Assembly: GCA_020632755.1 (NCBI GenBank) | Contig: JACKEY010000018.1 | Coordinates: forward strand, 1 to 64,000 | Source of the DNA: Alphaproteobacteria bacterium | GTDB taxonomy: Bacteria > Myxococcota_A > UBA796 > UBA2385 | Reading direction: 5' to 3' | DNA length: 64,000 nucleotides | Shown here: piece after piece, positions 16,943 through 27,925 of the stretch | Layout: each line of letters opens with the position of its first letter | Position numbering within the stretch: position 1 is the stretch's first letter | Made by a program: the position numbers and the translations under genes | Notes under the pieces: generated by a model | Database searches by the model: none | Seen by the model: only the letters and a program-made list of their open reading frames with translations | What the model was told of the DNA's origin: nothing

Positions 16943-17383
16943 TCAGCTCGCGTGCTTCTTCACCAGGTCGGCGAACCGCGGCATGGCGGCGCCGACGTGC
17001 TCGATGGCGCTGGGGCGCAGCTTGCCGTAGGTCTTGACCAGCACCTTGTGGCTGGACCGCTTGGCGCGGTCGTCGGTGATGGTCAGCAGCGCGTTGGCGA
17101 TCTCGCCCTTCTTGGCGGTGAAGTAGACGCGCGCGTCCTTGCCCTGGGCCTGGCACTCCTGCCAGAACGGCTCGACCTTGGCGGCGAAGTCGTCCAGCAG
17201 GTGGTTCATGGCCATCGGGATCATGCCGGGGCGGAGCCCCTTGACCGTGGCGAAGCCGGCCTTGATGGCGATGCCGGACAGGCCGGACTTGTCGCGGACT
17301 TCCGCTTCGATGAGCTGTTCGCAGTCGGCTACGACCGCGCGGCGCTTGTTGTCGTCCTTGATGACCTCGACGAGGGAACCCAT
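16943..17383 (-). CDS. DUF6918-type protein
   Basis: Predicted 146 residues from ATG 17383; upstream GCAGGAGCAGC supplies the ribosome binding site. The sequence (RRAVVADCEQLIEAEVRDK, SGLSGIAIKAGFATVKGL, RPGMIPMAMNHLL, then a late KLRPSAIEHV) fits a widespread small helical family of unknown function that I recall as DUF6918. No signal or membrane segment. It lies 52 bases after the HEAT lipoprotein gene in the same direction. Confidence 0.65.
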   Translation of the reverse strand: MGSLVEVIKDDNKRRAVVADCEQLIEAEVRDKSGLSGIAIKAGFATVKGLRPGMIPMAMNHLLDDFAAKVEPFWQECQAQGKDARVYFTAKKGEIANALLTITDDRAKRSSHKVLVKTYGKLRPSAIEHVGAAMPRFADLVKKHAS

Positions 17384-17435
17384 CGGTGCTGCTCCTGGCA
17401 GGTGGGGGAGGGGGAGCGGACGGCGGCCGGGCCGC

Positions 17436-18602
17436 TCAGTCCGGGTACTTGGGCGGGCACTTGGGCACGAAGCCGCTGCCGCCGAGCTCCTGGAACCACC
17501 AGCCGACATAGCGCTGGCCGTAGCAGGAGAAGCCGCCCTTGCGGGCGTAGGCCTTCTGCACGCAGGCGTAGCTGTTCTGCCAGTCGCGGTCGTTCTGCGC
17601 CTTGATGATGTCGGCGCCGGGGACCTGGTCGGGCATGTCGTCGACGCTGTACCACTTGACCCACTGGGGGATGGCGTCGCAGAGCACCTTGGCGGCGTCG
17701 TCGCTGGGCGAGGAGCCCAGCGTGGTCAGCAGCGCGCTGCGCACGGAGCCGGACTCTTCTTCGGTCAGGGCGCGCTCGCGCAGGCACTGGATGGCTTCGG
17801 GGCGCTTGGTGCCGCGGAAGGCCAGGACGGCGCGCTGGCGCACGTCGGGACTCTCGTCCTGCATCATGGCCTGGCAGATCATGGCGTCGGCCTGGGCGGC
17901 GCCGGCGGTCTTGAGCGCCTGGAGCGCGGTGCCGCGCACGGTGCCGTCGCTGTCGGACTCGGCCAGCTTCACCAGGGCGTCGATGACGCTGCCGTCGTCC
18001 TTGAAGGGGTGCAGGCCCTTGGTGGCGGCGGCGCGCAGCTCGGGGGCGTCCGCAGTGGTCGCCAGCTCGAGCAGGGTGGCCTTGTAGGCGGGGTCGCCGG
18101 CGATGGCGTCGATGGCGATGATCCGCACTTCTGCGTCGTCGCTGCCCTTGGCGATCCGGTCGAGGGTGTCTCGGGCGGCCTTGGCCGTGGTCCGCGACAG
18201 CGCGCCGACGGCGTCCTTCTTGTTGGGCAGGCCGGGCTCGGCCACGGCGTTGGCCAGGCAGCCGACCATGTCTTCGCGGCTGCTGGACTTCAGGCCCTCG
18301 GCCACGGCCATGTCGACCAGGCCGTCCTCGTTCTTGATGTGGTCACAGACGCACTCGCGGCCTGCCTCGATGCCTTCGGGATCCGGGGGCTCGAACTCGG
18401 CGAGGGTCTCGAAGCGCTCGGTGGCGTAGCGCCGGACGTCGTCGTCCTTCATGTCCAGGCCGACGCACATGGTCTTGTAGTGCTTGCGGGCCAGCGCGTC
18501 GTCGATGTCGGCGCTGTAGACGTGCGAAGGCGCGACCTCGCAGCCGGTCAGGGACAGGCCGGTGCAGAACAGGGCCAGGGTCGCGAAGGAACGGGCGGCC
18601 AA
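17436..18602 (-). CDS. HEAT-repeat lipoprotein, TTG start
   Basis: Predicted 388 residues. The start is TTG at 18602 behind CCGGAGG with a five-base spacer; there is no ATG/GTG upstream of the signal peptide in a sensible place. Residues 1-20 end LSLTGC, a lipobox. Residues ~70-310 form HEAT-like helical pairs (AEVRIIAIDAIAGDP, PELRAAATKGL, GTVRGTALQALK, PDVRQRAVLAFRG, GSVRSALLTTLG), a protein-binding scaffold. The C-terminal 70 residues contain four Cys and several aromatic residues. Probably an outer-membrane-attached periplasmic scaffold; partner unknown. Confidence 0.78.
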   Translation of the reverse strand: MAARSFATLALFCTGLSLTGCEVAPSHVYSADIDDALARKHYKTMCVGLDMKDDDVRRYATERFETLAEFEPPDPEGIEAGRECVCDHIKNEDGLVDMAVAEGLKSSSREDMVGCLANAVAEPGLPNKKDAVGALSRTTAKAARDTLDRIAKGSDDAEVRIIAIDAIAGDPAYKATLLELATTADAPELRAAATKGLHPFKDDGSVIDALVKLAESDSDGTVRGTALQALKTAGAAQADAMICQAMMQDESPDVRQRAVLAFRGTKRPEAIQCLRERALTEEESGSVRSALLTTLGSSPSDDAAKVLCDAIPQWVKWYSVDDMPDQVPGADIIKAQNDRDWQNSYACVQKAYARKGGFSCYGQRYVGWWFQELGGSGFVPKCPPKYPD

Positions 18603-18703
18603 GGGGGCCTCCGGGGCGGAAGGAAGCGGGATGGTAGCGAGGGGAGGGGGGCCGTGCCACCCACGGCCCGGTCGGTCGGGCCAGCGGCCGGGCGGGCGGC
18701 CGC

Positions 18704-19474
18704 TCAGGGGGTCGGCACCCGGACGTAGTCGACCTGGCCGTCGCGGTTGAGCAGGTAGGCGTTGTCGGGGTGCAGGAGCTCGCCGGTGCCGAACTGCAGG
18801 TCGACCACGTCGCCCAGGTAGCGCGCGATGGTGACGGGCCGTCCGTCCTGGATCAGGGCCAGCACGGGCGGGTCCTGGTGCACCACCCAGACGCGCCCCA
18901 GATGGTCGAAAGACGCGGCCCGCGCCTGCTCCAGGCCATCCGCCACCAGCTGGCCGCCCGCGGGACCGGTGGTGATCACCCGGTCGGGGCGCAGCACCAG
19001 CGCGGCCTCGCAGGCCGGACCGGGGGCCAGGCCGACGTCGACCACGTCGTCGGGCACCTCGCGCCAGGCATCGACCCCGCCGTCCGGCCGCACCAGCAGG
19101 AGCACGCCGGGGCGGGCCACCAGCGCGGCGTGATCGCACCAGGCGGTGCCGGCGCGCACCTGGTCGATGGCGACGGTCGCCGTCGACCCGCCCGAGAACC
19201 GGCCGCCGGTCGGGTCGAAGACCAGGCGCCACGGCAGGTGATCCAGGGCCACGCGGGCCGGCTCGGTGCTGCGCGGGGTGACCACGCCGCTGCCGTCCAC
19301 GACCCGCACCCCCTGGTCGCTGGCGACCACCAGGGTGTGGTCCAGGCCCGGCGAGAACTGCCAGGCCGGCTCGCCGGCGCCGGTGGCCAGCACGTAGGGG
19401 GCTTCCAGGATCGACGCGAAGCAGCCGGCCAGCAGCAGGGGACCCAGCAGCAGCGGACCCGCCAGCAGGCTCAT
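18704..19474 (-). CDS. lipoprotein with WD/NHL-like beta repeats, unknown
   Basis: Predicted 256 residues. The ATG at 19474 overlaps the stop of the aminotransferase gene (ATGA), so the pair is coupled. Signal MSLLAGPLLLGPLLLAGC gives a lipobox with Cys18. The mature part repeats short beta blades (HTLVVASDQGVRVVDG, LVFDPTGGRF, ALVARPGVLLLVRPDGG, SFDHLGRVWVVHQ), consistent with a beta-propeller, although blade number is unclear. No catalytic motifs. Function unknown. Confidence 0.65.
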   Translation of the reverse strand: MSLLAGPLLLGPLLLAGCFASILEAPYVLATGAGEPAWQFSPGLDHTLVVASDQGVRVVDGSGVVTPRSTEPARVALDHLPWRLVFDPTGGRFSGGSTATVAIDQVRAGTAWCDHAALVARPGVLLLVRPDGGVDAWREVPDDVVDVGLAPGPACEAALVLRPDRVITTGPAGGQLVADGLEQARAASFDHLGRVWVVHQDPPVLALIQDGRPVTIARYLGDVVDLQFGTGELLHPDNAYLLNRDGQVDYVRVPTP

Positions 19475-20730
19475 CGCCGGGCGAGGCGCGCGATGCCGGC
19501 CACGAGCTCGTCGATGTCGTCGCGGTCGACGCTGCCGTAGGACAGGCGCAGCGCGCTGGACTCGGCGAAAGCGACGACGCCCAGGCCTTCGGCGAGCAGC
19601 GCGAGGCGCAGGGCCTCGGCGTCCCCGTCGACCGCCAGCAGGGCGAACATGCCGCTGTTGAACGGCAGGGCCCGCAGGCCGTGGCGGTCGATCGCCGCCT
19701 TCAGCGCTTCGTAGCGGGCGCGCAGCCGCTCCCGCACGTCGTCCTGCTGGGCGCGGATCCCGGGGTCGCGCAGCATGTGCAGGACCAGCACCTGGGCCGT
19801 GGCCGACACGCTGCTGATGACCGAACGTGCGATGCCGCGGGCCTTGTCGTCCAGCGCGTCGGCGGCAGGGCCTTCGCAGCCGAAGGTCAAGAAGCCGACC
19901 CGGCCGCCGAAGTACAGGAATTCCTTCGTGGCGCCGTCGACCTTGATCGCCAGCACGCGGTCGGGCGGCAGCAGTGACAGCCGGTGGAACAGGCTGTGGG
20001 CGTAGCAGTCGGGCTCCCACCACATGCCCTGGTAGGCGTCGTCGGTGAGCACCGCCAGCGGGACCGGGCTGTGCGCGACGATGTCGACGATGCCGTCGAC
20101 CTCGGCGGCCGTGGGCGAGTAGCCGGTGGGGTTGCTCGGGAAGTTGAGCAGCAGCAGGGCGGGCTGTTCCAGGCTGCCGACCGCGTCGCGCAGGCTGTCG
20201 AGGTCCAGCCAGCCGTCGGGCCCGCGGGTGGAGCGCAGCAGGTTCCAGGGGATGAGCGGGGCCTGGCGCCGCGTGCCGAAGATCGCCCGGTAGTTGCCCC
20301 AGCAGGGCGCGGGCAGCAGCACCGGGCGGCCCGGCCCGGCGAACAGGTCGGCGACCATCGACAGGGCGTGGGTCAGGCCACCGGTGGCGACCGGCAGCGA
20401 CACCCGGCTGCCACAGCCGGGATCGTCGGCCCGCACGTGGTCGCGCCAGGCCTCGCGCAGGTCGCTGCGACCGCCCTGGGCGGCGTAGAGCGTCGCTTCG
20501 CCGGGGTCCAGGTCGCCCAGGCAGGACAGCATGGACGGCAGTGCCAGCGGCTTGCCGTGGCCATCGGTGATCTGGCCGATGGTGGCGTTGATGCGTGTGC
20601 CGCGCGCTTCCGCCGACTGGGCGGGGATGCCCTGCGGGAAGAACAGCCGCCGGCCGAGCGCCGAGAGGGTGGCGGCGGCCGCCGGGTGGTGCTGCTCGAG
20701 GACGTCGGCGAGGTGCGAGGCGCGATCCAT
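19471..20730 (-). CDS. PLP-dependent class I/II aminotransferase
   Basis: Predicted 419 residues, fold type I. Expected marks are visible: YAAQGGRSDLREAW in the N-terminal arm, LNFPSNPTGYS with the Asn that contacts PLP, LTDDAYQGMWWEP with the Asp for the pyridine nitrogen, KVDGATKEFLYFGGRVGF with the candidate Schiff-base Lys, and ALRLSYGSV with the carboxylate-binding Arg. Substrate cannot be told. The ATG has no clear Shine-Dalgarno, so translation may be near-leaderless. The downstream lipoprotein overlaps by four bases. Confidence 0.85.
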   Translation of the reverse strand: MDRASHLADVLEQHHPAAAATLSALGRRLFFPQGIPAQSAEARGTRINATIGQITDGHGKPLALPSMLSCLGDLDPGEATLYAAQGGRSDLREAWRDHVRADDPGCGSRVSLPVATGGLTHALSMVADLFAGPGRPVLLPAPCWGNYRAIFGTRRQAPLIPWNLLRSTRGPDGWLDLDSLRDAVGSLEQPALLLLNFPSNPTGYSPTAAEVDGIVDIVAHSPVPLAVLTDDAYQGMWWEPDCYAHSLFHRLSLLPPDRVLAIKVDGATKEFLYFGGRVGFLTFGCEGPAADALDDKARGIARSVISSVSATAQVLVLHMLRDPGIRAQQDDVRERLRARYEALKAAIDRHGLRALPFNSGMFALLAVDGDAEALRLALLAEGLGVVAFAESSALRLSYGSVDRDDIDELVAGIARLARR

Positions 20731-20778
20731 CCGACCGTCTAATGCCTCGCGTGCGCGGCGGCTCCGGGGGCAGGCGCG

Positions 20779-20816
20779 CGGCTCGGCGTTAACGGTGGGG
20801 CCACCGCTGGGAGCCG
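20779..20816 (+). promoter_or_regulatory. two-stem hairpin that includes the ribosome binding site of the AAA gene
   Basis: CGGCTC (20779-20784) pairs with GAGCCG (20811-20816), and inside it CGGTGG (20793-20798) pairs with CCACCG (20801-20806). The Shine-Dalgarno GGGAG (20809-20813) falls partly in the outer stem, four to eleven bases before the ATG at 20820. Folding would hide the site. Seen in sequence; regulatory role is inference. Confidence 0.3.
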
Positions 20817-20819
20817 TCC

Positions 20820-21632
20820 ATGAAGGTCCTGACCCCGCCCGTCGAAGACTTCCTGATCGCCGACACGCCGTTCTACCTGCCCGTCGCTGGCGAGGTCGAG
20901 CTGTTCGAGAACGCCTGGAAGGCCCGGATCCCCGTGATCCTCAAGGGCCCCACCGGCTGCGGCAAGACCCGCTTCGTGGCCCACATGGCCCACAAGCTGG
21001 GCCGCCCGCTCGTCACGGTCGCCTGCCACGAGGACCTGACCGCCAGCGATCTCGTCGGCCGCTACCTGATCCAGGGCGACGAGACCGTCTGGGTCGACGG
21101 CCCCATGACCGCGGCCGTCCGGCACGGCGCCATCCTGTACCTGGACGAGGTGGTCGAGGCCCGCAAGGACACCATCGTCGTCATCCACCCGCTGACCGAC
21201 CACCGCCGGGTGCTGACCATCGACAAGCTGGCCCAGGTGCTGAACGCGCCGACCGACTTCATGCTCGTGGTCAGCTACAACCCCGGCTACCAGTCGGTCC
21301 TCAAGGAGCTCAAGCAGAGCACCCGCCAGCGCTTCGTCAGCCTGGACTTCAAGTACCCCCCGGCCGAGATCGAGCGCAAGGTCGTGGCCGAGGAGGGCGG
21401 GGTCGACATCGAGGTCGCGCGCCGGCTGGTCAAGCTCGGCGCCAAGGTCCGCAACCTGACCGATCGCGGGCTGGAGGAGGGCGTCAGCACGCGCCTGCTG
21501 GTGCACGCCGCGCGGCTCATCGCCCAGGGCACGCCCGCGCGCGGCGCCTGCGAGGCGGCCTTCATGCGCACCCTGACCGACGACCCCGATCTGCAGCAGT
21601 CCATCGCCGACCTGACCGCCGACTTCTTCTGA
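20820..21632 (+). CDS. CbbQ/NirQ/NorQ-type AAA+ ATPase
   Basis: Predicted 270-residue MoxR-class ATPase. Walker A GPTGCGKTR is at 43-51, followed by VACHEDLTASDLVGRYL. Walker B AILYLDEVVEARKD is near residue 105, sensor-type VVSYNPGYQS near 150, and the C-terminal half fits the CbbQ C-terminal domain. Family members remodel enzymes such as Rubisco or NO reductase together with a von Willebrand partner (CbbO/NorD). No such partner, Rubisco or NO reductase gene is in this window. It is 34 bases before the ligase gene. Confidence 0.88.
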   Translation: MKVLTPPVEDFLIADTPFYLPVAGEVELFENAWKARIPVILKGPTGCGKTRFVAHMAHKLGRPLVTVACHEDLTASDLVGRYLIQGDETVWVDGPMTAAVRHGAILYLDEVVEARKDTIVVIHPLTDHRRVLTIDKLAQVLNAPTDFMLVVSYNPGYQSVLKELKQSTRQRFVSLDFKYPPAEIERKVVAEEGGVDIEVARRLVKLGAKVRNLTDRGLEEGVSTRLLVHAARLIAQGTPARGACEAAFMRTLTDDPDLQQSIADLTADFF

Positions 21633-21666
21633 GCCCCGCGCTCCTGCCCCCCGCCCCGGAGGCCCC

Positions 21667-23211
21667 GTGGCCGTCTACCACGAGCTCCGACGCCGCTGGC
21701 TGGCCGGCGACCGCATGCACGAGATCGCGCTGCGGGCCGGTCCCCCGGTGCCGGTGCGGCGGTCCCCCGGCGGGCAGGGAGCCGATCTCGTCGAAGGCGA
21801 GGTCGTGCCCGACCTGCCCGAGACGGTCCGCTATGCCGAGCTGGACGTGCGCGTCCGGCGCGCCGCCGCCTGGTTGCGCAGCCGCGGGGTCGGCCACGGC
21901 GACGTCGTCGCCCTGCAGCAGCCGCGCAGCCTGGCCTTCCTGGAGCTGCACCTGGCCTGCCTGGCGCTCGGCGCCTGCAGCCTGACCCTCAACGACGCCT
22001 ACCCGGCGGCCGAGGTCGCCTTCTACCTGGCCGACGCGCGGCCGCGCCTGGCCGTGCTGGTGGCCGTCGACGGGGCCGCTGGCCTGCCGGTCGACGTCGT
22101 GCCCGCCGCCGACGTCCGTGCGGGCATCGACGCCGCCGAGCCGCTGCCGATGGCCTTCCTGCCGGAGCCCGGCGACGACGTGCTGGCCTGCCTGCTGTAC
22201 ACGTCGGGCACGACCGGTCGCCCCAAGGGCGCGATGATCAGCCACCGCAACCTGCGCGCCACGGTGAACGCCCTGCACCTGGCCTGGCGCTGGTCGCGGG
22301 CCGACCACCTGCTGCACGCCCTGCCGCTGTTCCACGTGCACGGGCTGTTCGCGGCGCAGCACGGCGCCCTGTGGGCCGGGGCCACGGCCACCTGGCTGTC
22401 GCGCTTCGACGCGGACGTGGTGCTGCAGACCATCGCGGATCGCCGCATCACGGTGTTCATGGGCGTGCCGACCTTCCACCACCGGCTGCTCGCCCTGCCG
22501 CCCCGGGACGCCGACCTGTCCAGCCTGCGGCTGGTCACCAGCGGCAGCGCCCCGCTGCCCGCCGCCGACCACGTCGCCTTCCGCGAGCGGTTCGGGGTCG
22601 ACATCCTGGAGCGCTACGGCATGACCGAGGTCGGCCTGGTCCTGAGCAACCCCTACGACGGCGAGCGCCGCCCGGGCGCCGTCGGCTTCCCCGTCCCCGG
22701 CGTGTCGGCCCGGATCACCGATCCGACCACGGGCGAGGAGCTGCCGCCGGGCGAGGTCGGCGAGATCCGCATCCACGGCGACAGCGTGATCTCCGGCTAC
22801 CTGAACCTGCCCGAGCAGTCGGCCGCCGCCATCGAGGACGGCTGGATGCACACCGGCGATCTCGGCTTCGTCGACGACGACGGCTACTTCCACGTCGTCG
22901 GCCGGCAGAAGGACATGGTGATCAGCGGCGGGCTCAACGTGTACCCCTCCGAGGTCGAGGCCGTGCTCCGCGACCAGCCGGGCGTGGCCGAGGTCGCCGT
23001 CGTCGGCATCCCCGACGACGACCTGGGCGAGCGGGTCGTGGCCCTGGTGGTGCCGCAGCCCGGCGGCGGGGTCGACGCCGCCGCGCTCATCGCCGCCTGT
23101 CGCGAGCGGCTGGCCCCCTACAAGTGCCCCAAGGAGCTGCGCGTGGCCGGCGAGCTGCCCCGCAACGCCATGGGCAAGGTGCAGAAGCAGCGCATCCGGA
23201 GCGAGTGGTGA
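21667..23211 (+). CDS. acyl-CoA synthetase, malonyl-CoA synthetase (MatB/ACSF3)-like
   Basis: Predicted 514-residue ANL-family ligase that adenylates a carboxylic acid and joins it to CoA. GTG start at 21667. P-loop LLYTSGTTGRPKGAM is at about 178-192; HALPLFHVHGLF and FMGVPTFHHRLL are strongly reminiscent of MatB. A5 motif ERYGMTEVG, hinge GDLGFVDDDGYFHVVGRQ, KDMVISGGLNVYPSEVE and the catalytic Lys in NAMGKVQKQR are all there. Other short-chain substrates cannot be excluded. It overlaps the SDR gene by four bases (GTGA). Confidence 0.85.
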   Translation: MAVYHELRRRWLAGDRMHEIALRAGPPVPVRRSPGGQGADLVEGEVVPDLPETVRYAELDVRVRRAAAWLRSRGVGHGDVVALQQPRSLAFLELHLACLALGACSLTLNDAYPAAEVAFYLADARPRLAVLVAVDGAAGLPVDVVPAADVRAGIDAAEPLPMAFLPEPGDDVLACLLYTSGTTGRPKGAMISHRNLRATVNALHLAWRWSRADHLLHALPLFHVHGLFAAQHGALWAGATATWLSRFDADVVLQTIADRRITVFMGVPTFHHRLLALPPRDADLSSLRLVTSGSAPLPAADHVAFRERFGVDILERYGMTEVGLVLSNPYDGERRPGAVGFPVPGVSARITDPTTGEELPPGEVGEIRIHGDSVISGYLNLPEQSAAAIEDGWMHTGDLGFVDDDGYFHVVGRQKDMVISGGLNVYPSEVEAVLRDQPGVAEVAVVGIPDDDLGERVVALVVPQPGGGVDAAALIAACRERLAPYKCPKELRVAGELPRNAMGKVQKQRIRSEW

Positions 23212-23996
23212 GCGACTCGTCTTCCTCCGCGGCCCCCCATGCTGTGGTGACCGGCGCCAGCAGCGGCATCGGCGAGACCCTGGCCCGTCACCTCGCGCGG
23301 GAGGGCTACGCGCTGACCCTCGTCGCCCGTCGGCGGGAACGCCTCGAAGCGCTGGCCGAGGAGCTCGCGCCCACGCCGGTGCACGTGGTCACCGCCGATC
23401 TGTCGGACAGCGCGCACTGCGCGGACTGGCTGCCCGCCGCCGAGGAGGCGCTCGGTCCCGTCGCGCTGCTCGTCAACAACGCCGGCCTGCAGGTCATCGG
23501 GCCGACCGGTGGGCTGGACGTCGACCACGCCGAGGCCAGCCTGCGCCTGAACCTGGCGACGCCGATGCGGCTGTGGACGGCGGTGTTGCCCGGCATGCAG
23601 GCCCGCGGCCGCGGCGCCATCGTCGACATCTGCTCGGCCGCGGCGCTCACGCCCACCCCCGGCATGGCCTGGTACAACGCGAGCAAGGGCGGGCTGGCCG
23701 CGGCGAGCGAGGCCCTGCACCACGAGCTGCGCGGCACCGGCGTGCACGTCCTGACCGTGTACCCGGGCATCATCGCCAGCACGGCGCTGGCCCGCGCCGG
23801 CATCGCGTCCTTCCAGGACAGCGTCTGGCTGCGAATGCAGCCCGCGGCCACCGAAGACGGCCTGGCGCGGCGCATCCTGACCGCCCTGCGCCGGCGGCGA
23901 CCCCGGGTCGTGTACCCGGGTCTGCTCGGGTTCACCCGCTGGTTCGCGCCGATCGCCCGGTGGTTCGTGGGTCGGTTCTCGCCGCCGCTGCGGTGA
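23208..23996 (+). CDS. short-chain dehydrogenase/reductase
   Basis: Predicted 262 residues, GTG 23208 overlapping the ligase stop. Classical SDR: NAD(P) site VVTGASSGIGE near residue 13, LVNNAGLQ near 90, catalytic Tyr-Lys in WYNASKGG near 152. An Arg-rich tail (ALRRRRPRVVYPG) and hydrophobic end suggest membrane association, as in DltE/YqjQ-like SDRs that act on lipids. Coupling to an acyl-CoA ligase suggests a lipid or acyl substrate, by context only. Confidence 0.85.
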   Translation: MSDSSSSAAPHAVVTGASSGIGETLARHLAREGYALTLVARRRERLEALAEELAPTPVHVVTADLSDSAHCADWLPAAEEALGPVALLVNNAGLQVIGPTGGLDVDHAEASLRLNLATPMRLWTAVLPGMQARGRGAIVDICSAAALTPTPGMAWYNASKGGLAAASEALHHELRGTGVHVLTVYPGIIASTALARAGIASFQDSVWLRMQPAATEDGLARRILTALRRRRPRVVYPGLLGFTRWFAPIARWFVGRFSPPLR

Positions 23997-24070
23997 GATC
24001 GGAGACGGACGGGGACCCGCTCCGCCTGCGGCATGATTCGCCCATCCCCTCCTCGTCTCGGAGACTCCCC

Positions 24071-26171
<2,101 letters not shown>

Positions 26172-26185
<14 letters not shown>

Positions 26186-27857
26186 TCACCGGCGCGTGCC
26201 GGCGGCGGCGGGTCGTGACCCCCACCCACCCGAGCAGGCCGAGGAGCCCGCCGGCCGGGGACAGGCCACCGCAGCCGCAGCCGCCGTCGGGCTCGCCCAC
26301 CGGGTCGAGCTCGGCGGTGCCGTCGGTGTCGCCGTCGGTCTGGCCGTCGCAGTCCGCGACGGTCACCTGCAGGGCCTGTCCGTCGTCGAGATCGACCACC
26401 GCTGCGTCGTAGCCGTCGACCTCGCCGGACCAGCTGATGGTCGCCGCGACCAGCACCGGCCAGTCGCCGACCTCGCAGCGGGAGAAGCTGGGCGTCACGA
26501 GCCCCGCCAGCGTGACCGCGGCCGCGATCTCGACCGCGGGCTCGCCCGGCTCGATGCCGACCAGCTGCAGCTCGCTGTCGGCGGACAGTGACAGCCCTCC
26601 CAGGTCCACCGGGGCCCGCAGCGCCGCCAGCCCGTCGACGAGGTCCAGGACCAGCGCCAGATCGGCGTCGGGGCCCGCGAGCACCGCGCCGCCGTCGACC
26701 AGCACCCGGCCGCCGACGCCGCCACCCAGATCCAGGCTGCCGCCCGCCACCTGCAGCACGCCCGTGTCGGCCAGGGTCAGCTGCCCGATGGTCAGCGCCC
26801 CCCCGTCGAGCCGCACCGGCACACCCGCGCCGCCGCTCACCTCGTCGACCGACAGGAGCCCGCTCTCGATCTGCAGCAGCCCGTCCTCCTCGACGGCGAT
26901 GCCCACGAGCTCGCCGTGGGCCTCCTCTCCCACCCACAGGCGTCCGGCGCCGGCGCCTCCGACGGTCACGCGGTCGCCGCTCACCCCGCCGACGATGCCG
27001 ACGGTGGGCCGCACGAGCCCGTCACCCGCGACGTCGCCCTCCCAGTCCGCCCAGCCCACCGCCCAGGCGAAGGGCACGGGACCGAAGGGATCGTCCACGG
27101 TCACGCCGTCCGCCAGCGCCTGCAGGATGGCCGCGGTGTCGGCGTCGACGCCGTCCAGCTCGGGGGCGCCGGTGACGGGCCAGCCGGTGATGCTGGCCGA
27201 GAGCACGGCGGCGGCCAGGTAGCCGCCGGTGGCGCTCGGGTGGCTGCCGTCGCTGCTGTACAGCCCCTCGAACAGGGCCGTGTCGCGGTCGCGCGCGGCG
27301 GCGAAGGCCAGGCCGGCCGGGCCGACGGTGACGGGGCGCTCGGCGGTCGCCATCGCGTCGGCGAAGGCCAGGTAGCCTTCGGTCAGGCGGTCCTGCATCG
27401 TCGCGAAGTCGGGGAACAGGTCGGGGTTGCTGCTGTCGCCGTCGCGGCGGCCCCAGGTGAGCTCGAGGACGGTGGTGGCGCCCCTGGCCTGGGCCAGGTC
27501 GTCGAGGGCCACGCCGGCGTCCCGGTCCTCGAGCCACGTCGGCTCGGTCTGGGGGAAGCCGGGGATCTGGCTCTGGTCCTGCATCACGACTGCGGCCCAC
27601 GCGGTGTCGCCGGTCACCAGCGCGGTGCGCCAGGCCGGGTCACCGCCGTCTTGGGTGCGGGCGAGGTGATCGGTGAACCGCAGGCCGCCGGCCGTGAGCG
27701 CGGTGACCTGGGCGTCCTGCCAGCCGGGCGCCGTCGCCCGCAGGAGCGCTTGCAGGGTCTGGTCCACGTCCTGCTGGAAGACGTAGGAGTTGCCCAGCAC
27801 CAGGACGTCCGGCGCGGCATGGACGGGGGCGGGGAGGAGGAGGGCGAGCAGGAGCAT
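26172..27857 (-). CDS. secreted SGNH-like protein with MYXO-CTERM-like tail
   Basis: Predicted 561 residues from ATG 27857, with signal peptide LLLALLLPAPVHAAP. The first ~230 residues start VLVLGNSYVFQQD and contain SSDGSHPSATGGYL, a Ser...Asp-x-x-His arrangement of SGNH/GDSL-like hydrolases, although the first block is GNS rather than GDS. Residues ~260-500 are Val/Gly/Asp-rich repeats likely forming a beta structure. The end reads GGCGCGG, a hydrophobic stretch LLGLLGWVGV and RRRRH: the Cys / membrane / Arg order of MYXO-CTERM sorting signals, implying outer-surface anchoring. No good ribosome binding site is visible, so the start is uncertain. Confidence 0.72.
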
Positions 27858-27925
27858 GCGGTGGTTGTACGCCCGCGGACGGCGACTGGCCACCGTCGGT
27901 GCGCCGTCGGCGGATAGGAGGCGGC

